Shown here: piece by piece, positions 60,772 to 64,000 of the stretch
How positions within the stretch are numbered: position 1 is the stretch's first letter
Layout of the letters: each line of letters opens with the position of its first letter
Origin: Pseudomonas piscis
Lineage (GTDB): Bacteria > Pseudomonadota > Gammaproteobacteria > Pseudomonadales > Pseudomonadaceae
Length of the DNA stretch: 64,000 nt
Assembly: GCF_009380155.1 (NCBI RefSeq)
Contig: NZ_WHUV01000003.1
Span: 744,001 to 808,000, forward strand
Direction: 5' to 3'
The notes under the pieces: model-generated
Told to the model about the DNA's origin: nothing
Seen by the model: the letters and a program-made list of their open reading frames with translations, nothing else
Databases searched by the model: none
Made by a program: the position numbers and the translations under genes

Positions 60772-61603
60772 GGTAGCTCCTCTTGAGCAGCAACTGATGG
60801 ACGATGGTCACCAGGGTCATCAGCGCCACCAGCACCACCGCCAGGGCGCTGGCCATGTTCGGGTCCAGGGAAATGTCCCCGGAAACCATGGCCGCGATGC
60901 GGATCGGCAGGACGTTGAAGTTGCCGGTGGTCAGGGCATAGACCGTGGCATAGGCGCCCAGGGCGTTGGCCAGCAGGATCACGAAGGTGCCCAGCAGCGC
61001 CGGGGTCAGCACTGGAAGGCCGATATGCCGCCAGAACTGCCAGCCGCTGGCGCCCAGCAGGGCGGCGGATTCGCGCCAGTCTTCGCGCAGTGCGTCGAAA
61101 GCCGGGTACAGCAATAGCACCCCAAGCGGGATCTGGAAGTAGGTGTAGAGGATGATCAAGCCGGTCTTGGAGTAGAGGTTGAAGTCCTGGATGACCCCCG
61201 ACTGCTTGAGCATGATGGTGATGGCACCGTTGAAGCCCAGCAGGATGATGAACGCGAAGGCCAGGGGCACGCCGGCGAAGTTGCTGGTCATGTTGGCGAA
61301 GGCATTGACGAAGTTGCGCAACCTGGAGTCGACCCGGCGCAGCGAGTAGCTACCCAGCACGGCGATGATGATGCCGAACACGCTGGACCAGAAGCTGATC
61401 TCCAGGCTGTACTGGATCGCCTGCAGGTAGAACTTCGAACTGAAGATCTTGTTGAAGTTGGCCAGGCCCCAGCCGAACTCCTCGGACTGCAGGCTGTTGA
61501 TCAGCACCCACGCCAGCGGGGCCAGCTGGAACACGATGAAGAACAGGGCGAAAGGCACCAGGCACAAGGCCGCCAGCCATTTGCCACGGGTCACTGAATT
61601 CAC
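60758..61603 (-). CDS. ABC transporter permease (first)
   Basis: 281 residues; GTG at 61603 chosen, overlapping the previous gene's stop (GTGA). Six helices, with N-terminal WLAALCLVPFALFFIVFQLAPLAWV and coupling loop ALREDWRESAALLGASGWQFWRHIGLPVL. PotB/PhnU-like. Confidence 0.91.
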   Translation of the reverse strand: MNSVTRGKWLAALCLVPFALFFIVFQLAPLAWVLINSLQSEEFGWGLANFNKIFSSKFYLQAIQYSLEISFWSSVFGIIIAVLGSYSLRRVDSRLRNFVNAFANMTSNFAGVPLAFAFIILLGFNGAITIMLKQSGVIQDFNLYSKTGLIILYTYFQIPLGVLLLYPAFDALREDWRESAALLGASGWQFWRHIGLPVLTPALLGTFVILLANALGAYATVYALTTGNFNVLPIRIAAMVSGDISLDPNMASALAVVLVALMTLVTIVHQLLLKRSYHVSR

Positions 61604-62406
61604 TTCAACAGCTCCCGGCAGAAGGGTTTGTCGTGGGGTACGCCGAGCAGTTGGCAAATGGTGCCGCACAGTTCGGTCTGCTTCGGTGTGGCCCCGGGAT
61701 CGAGGCTGAAGGCCCCGCCGATGACGAACAGCGGCACCTCCCGTTCCTCGGGCAGCAGGCCATTGTGCGAACGATCGGCGTTCATGCCGTGGTCGGCGGT
61801 CACCAGCACCTGGTAGCCGGCGTCGAGCCAGCCTTGCAGGTAGTCGGCCAGGATGATGTCGGCCGAGCGTGCGCTGTTGCGATACTGGGCGCTGTCCAGG
61901 CCGTGCTTGTGGCCGGCGTCGTCGATGTTCATCGGGTGCACCAGCAACAGGTTGGGAGCGTGGCGCAGGCGCAGGTCCTCGGCATCGGCGAACAGGTGGG
62001 AGTCGGGGTAGTGGTCGCTCCAGTAGAAGTGGCCGTACTGGATCGGCAACTCAGGGGCGACGGTGTGCCGGTCTCGCGCTGCATTGAACGGCGTGCGGTT
62101 GTACAGCTCGCTGATCCAGTGGTAGGCGGCAGCGGCGGTGCCCAGGCCGGCGGCCCGGGCGTAATGGAACAGGCTGCGCTGGGTGGACAGGCGCGAGACC
62201 TGGTTGTGCACGATGCCGCTGTCGATCGGCGGCACCCCGGTGAGGATGCATTCGTACAGCGGGCGGGACAGTGCCGGAAGCTCGCATTCCAGTTGGTACA
62301 GCGCTGCGCGTCCTGCGCCGACATAGGCTTGAAGATGTCCCATGGCGTGGCGGGCGACCTGGTGATTGAGGCCGTCGAGCACGACAAGGATGACGTTGTG
62401 TGACAT
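61600..62406 (-). CDS. alkaline phosphatase superfamily phosphodiesterase
   Basis: 268 residues, nucleotide pyrophosphatase/phosphonoacetate-hydrolase type. Start at the ATG of MSHNVILVVLDGLN. Metal-site motifs: VLDGLNHQ, nucleophile region CILTGVPPIDSGI (Thr), HPMNIDDAGHKHG, VTADHGMN. No signal peptide seen, so cytoplasmic. It probably breaks down the substrate imported by the ABC system: a phosphodiester, pyrophosphate or phosphonate; the exact one cannot be told. Confidence 0.87.
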   Translation of the reverse strand: MSHNVILVVLDGLNHQVARHAMGHLQAYVGAGRAALYQLECELPALSRPLYECILTGVPPIDSGIVHNQVSRLSTQRSLFHYARAAGLGTAAAAYHWISELYNRTPFNAARDRHTVAPELPIQYGHFYWSDHYPDSHLFADAEDLRLRHAPNLLLVHPMNIDDAGHKHGLDSAQYRNSARSADIILADYLQGWLDAGYQVLVTADHGMNADRSHNGLLPEEREVPLFVIGGAFSLDPGATPKQTELCGTICQLLGVPHDKPFCRELLK

Positions 62407-62438
62407 GGGGCAAGGGCTCCGCAAGACCGAACAATCTC

Positions 62439-62524
62439 GTAGGAGCGCAGCTTGCCCGCGATGGTATCGCTGCGATTTCAAGATAGGCCGCAGCGCCTGG
62501 ATCGCGGGCAAGCCTCGCCCCTAC
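62439..62524. repeat. REP doublet (REPIN)
   Basis: GTAGGAGCGCAGCTTGCCCGCGAT at the left and its inverted match ATCGCGGGCAAGCCTCGCCCCTAC at the right, with inner CGCTGCG/CGCAGCG arms. Typical fluorescens-group REPIN, located inside the operon between the binding-protein gene and the phosphodiesterase gene. Confidence 0.85.
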
Positions 62525-62534
62525 GGAAGCAGCA

Positions 62535-63602
62535 TTACTGCATGTTGATGATCACTTCTTCCTGCCACTTCTGCGGCAGGGCCTTGGAGGTCTTCTCCCA
62601 GGCTTCGGCGTCCTTGATCGGCGTCACGTGCTTGTACTGCTCGTTGGGCAGCAGGTTGGCCTTGACGTCCGCCGGCAGGTTGACGTGCTCGGCACGGATT
62701 GGGCGGGCATTGCCACGGGCCAGGTTGACCTGCCCGGCGTCGCTGAAGATGTACTCGCGGGTCAGCTTGGCCGCATTCGGGTGCTTGGCGTACTTGTTGA
62801 TGATGGTGGTGTAGCCGGAGATCACCGAGCCGTCGGACGGGATCAGCACTTCGTAGTCGTCCTTGTTGACCATCTTGTTGCGGTAGCTCAGGCCGTTGAA
62901 GTCCCAGACCACGCCGACTTCCACTTCACCCTTCTCCATGGTGGCGATGGTCGGGTTGGCCAGGGACAGGCGCCCCTGCTTGGCGATCTCGGCGAACATC
63001 AGCAGCGCCGGTTGGATGTTCTTCTCGTCGCCGCCCTTGGCGATGGCGGCGGCCAGGACGCCGTTGGCAGCCTGGGCGGCGGTGCTCACGTCACCGATGG
63101 ACACCTTGTACTTGCCCTTTTCCAGGTCGGCCCAGCTCTTGGGTGCTTCGGAACCGTGCAGCAGCTTCTTGTTGATGATGAAGGCGATGGTGCCGGTGTA
63201 GGCCAGGGCCCAGTTGCCGTCCTTGTCCTTGGCCCAGTCCGGGACCTGCGCCCAGGTGCTTGGCTTGTAGGGCTGGACCACGCCTTGCTTGACGGCGATC
63301 GGGCCGAACGCGGCGCCAACGTCGCCGATATCGGCGCTGGCATTGTCTTTCTCGGCGGCGAACTTGGCGATTTCCTGGGCCGAGCTCATGTCGGTGTCGA
63401 TGTGCTTGAGGCCGTAGGTCTTGGCCAGGTCTTCCCAGGTGCCTTTCCAGTTGGCCCAGTCATCGGGCATGCCGACGCTGTTGATGGCGCCTTCCGCCTT
63501 CGCAGCGGCTTCCAGGGTTTTCAAGTCGTTGTCAGCGGCCATGGCGGCGGTGCACATGGCGATGGTCGAACCTAACAGTGATGCCAGGAAAAGCTGTTTC
63601 AT
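62535..63602 (-). CDS. ABC transporter substrate-binding protein
   Basis: 355 residues with Sec signal peptide (cleavage after TAAMAA). Fold of the spermidine/iron/thiamine/phosphonate binding proteins, with DIGDVGAAFGPIAVKQG, WALAYTGTIAFIINKK and GEVEVGVVWDFNGLSYRN. Ligand unknown; PhnS-like 2-aminoethylphosphonate binding proteins share this fold. AGGAGC lies at good spacing before the ATG. First gene of the operon. Confidence 0.92.
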   Translation of the reverse strand: MKQLFLASLLGSTIAMCTAAMAADNDLKTLEAAAKAEGAINSVGMPDDWANWKGTWEDLAKTYGLKHIDTDMSSAQEIAKFAAEKDNASADIGDVGAAFGPIAVKQGVVQPYKPSTWAQVPDWAKDKDGNWALAYTGTIAFIINKKLLHGSEAPKSWADLEKGKYKVSIGDVSTAAQAANGVLAAAIAKGGDEKNIQPALLMFAEIAKQGRLSLANPTIATMEKGEVEVGVVWDFNGLSYRNKMVNKDDYEVLIPSDGSVISGYTTIINKYAKHPNAAKLTREYIFSDAGQVNLARGNARPIRAEHVNLPADVKANLLPNEQYKHVTPIKDAEAWEKTSKALPQKWQEEVIINMQ

Positions 63603-63702
63603 CCGAAGCTCCTTTGGGCGTGTTCCACGCTGCGTTGTGATCGACAGTCTTGCGGTGGATTGGTCTAGGTCAGCAATACCTGAGCCAATCTAAGCCTGTT
63701 GG

Positions 63703-63720
63703 ATGACACTTTTATGTCGA
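63703..63720 (-). promoter_or_regulatory. Pho-box-like repeat toward the ABC operon
   Basis: TCGACAT-AAAA-GTGTCAT on the minus strand (second repeat 6 of 7 to CTGTCAT, first 4 of 7), then ten bases to TAGATT. About 100 bases before the binding-protein ATG. Confidence 0.45.
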
Positions 63721-63850
63721 TGCCTGCTGCGAACGCCTGGAACCAGGCGCAGGCTCGACACTGCGAACTAAGCGTAGACCACGGCAAAACTCCCGTTTTC
63801 AAAGGCCCTGGCGGGAAAGTTGCAGCTCTGGCCTGGGCCGTTCGCAAGCT

Positions 63851-63868
63851 TTGTCACATATCAGTCAT
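63851..63868 (+). promoter_or_regulatory. Pho-box-like repeat toward the 63965 gene
   Basis: TTGTCAC-ATAT-CAGTCAT (5 of 7 and 6 of 7 to CTGTCAT, four-base spacer), then ten bases to TAGGCT. About 97 bases before the ATG at 63965. Confidence 0.45.
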
Positions 63869-63964
63869 CTGCGTTGCCTAGGCTTTGCAGTCAGGAGCAG
63901 GGGGCCGTACAGGTCGCTGCCAGGCACTGGGACGGTGCTGGTCTAGTCCAGATAGGTAACGTTG

Positions 63965-64000
63965 ATGCGTATAGAGGCAACCAAGGCGGTGACAGCCATC
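63965..64000 (+). CDS. start of a divergent gene cut by the window end
   Basis: ATG at 63965 with AGGTAA eight bases upstream opens a frame reading MRIEATKAVTAI to the last base. Too short to name; by synteny memory a regulator may lie here. It faces away from the ABC operon across the divergent control region. Confidence 0.4.
   Translation, partial: MRIEATKAVTAI

Larger units (their letters stand above)
63603..63964. other. 362-bp divergent control region
   Basis: No gene seen. Two Pho-box-like direct repeats lie here, one on each strand (63703-63720 minus, 63851-63868 plus), each followed ten bases later by a -10-like hexamer. Both flanking units would be driven from this region. Confidence 0.5.

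Noticed and set aside
63699..63881. 60-codon plus frame in the divergent control region
   Set aside because: It covers both Pho-box-like sites and the promoter hexamers and has no ribosome site.
1..64000. CRISPR arrays, prophage or insertion sequences
   Set aside because: No regularly spaced repeats, transposase, integrase or phage structural genes were seen on either strand.

Overview
The window is a GC-rich chromosomal segment of a gammaproteobacterium, almost certainly a Pseudomonas of the fluorescens group. The evidence is the protein sequences (RelA, MazG, Hda, RdgC, Prc, a hybrid kinase with an SSS-transporter domain), the aerobic late cobalamin operon with bluB, Pseudomonas-type terminators and a Pseudomonas-type REP doublet. 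The organism name is inferred from recognition; no search was run. I see no prophage, insertion sequence, CRISPR array or secretion system, so this reads as core genome with small accessory transport/regulator modules.

Layout. 1-6.1 kb: cysM (5' truncated by the window edge), rlmD, relA, mazG and a DUF2058 gene, a tightly packed stringent-response and housekeeping group. 6.1-9.0 kb (minus): a small conserved protein, a DUF3108 protein, purN and purM. 9.4-14.7 kb (plus): a DUF2066 protein, a PerM-type membrane protein, hda, two tandem NlpC/P60 lipoproteins and an O-methyltransferase. 14.7-16.7 kb (minus): a sorbosone-dehydrogenase-like lipoprotein and an unknown protein. 16.8-26.0 kb: an adenosylcobalamin riboswitch followed by ten overlapping genes covering adenosylation, amidation, aminopropanol arm, lower-ligand synthesis and final assembly of vitamin B12. 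26.0-28.5 kb: a MarR regulator and MFS transporter sharing a 14-bp operator, an unlisted 40-residue membrane microprotein, and a periplasmic glutathione peroxidase. 28.5-31.8 kb: a FadL-family porin, small unknown genes and an 866-bp non-coding stretch with DnaA-box-like sites. 31.8-37.2 kb: a small Sel1-like protein, rmuC, and a 1157-residue SSS-PAS-kinase-receiver hybrid sensor. 37.3-46.3 kb: TetR/MFS pair, GlxA-type regulator with divergent cupin, TDT-family channel, an LplT-PlsC type fusion, a guanidine-type SMR exporter behind a guanidine-II riboswitch, a bile-acid:sodium symporter homologue and rdgC. 46.4-47.1 kb: a duplicated tRNA-Val/tRNA-Asp unit. 47.1-50.1 kb (minus): a membrane-anchored catalase-like protein translationally coupled to a di-heme cytochrome. 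50.4-57.1 kb: an FKBP lipoprotein, DUF1232 protein preceded by two perfect inverted DnaA boxes, an XRE regulator cluster, an EAL-CBS-GGDEF protein and prc. 57.2-64.0 kb: a quinone oxidoreductase, a HAD phosphatase and a five-gene ABC transporter/phosphodiesterase operon that may be phosphate regulated.

The best leads are regulatory rather than a new multi-gene machine: a guanidine-II riboswitch, paired Pho-box-like repeats around the organophosphorus-type operon, duplicated tRNA 3' trailers that could be released as small RNAs, a perfect inverted DnaA-box pair, and the MarR operator pair with its microprotein. I did not find a convincing undescribed defence or mobile system.
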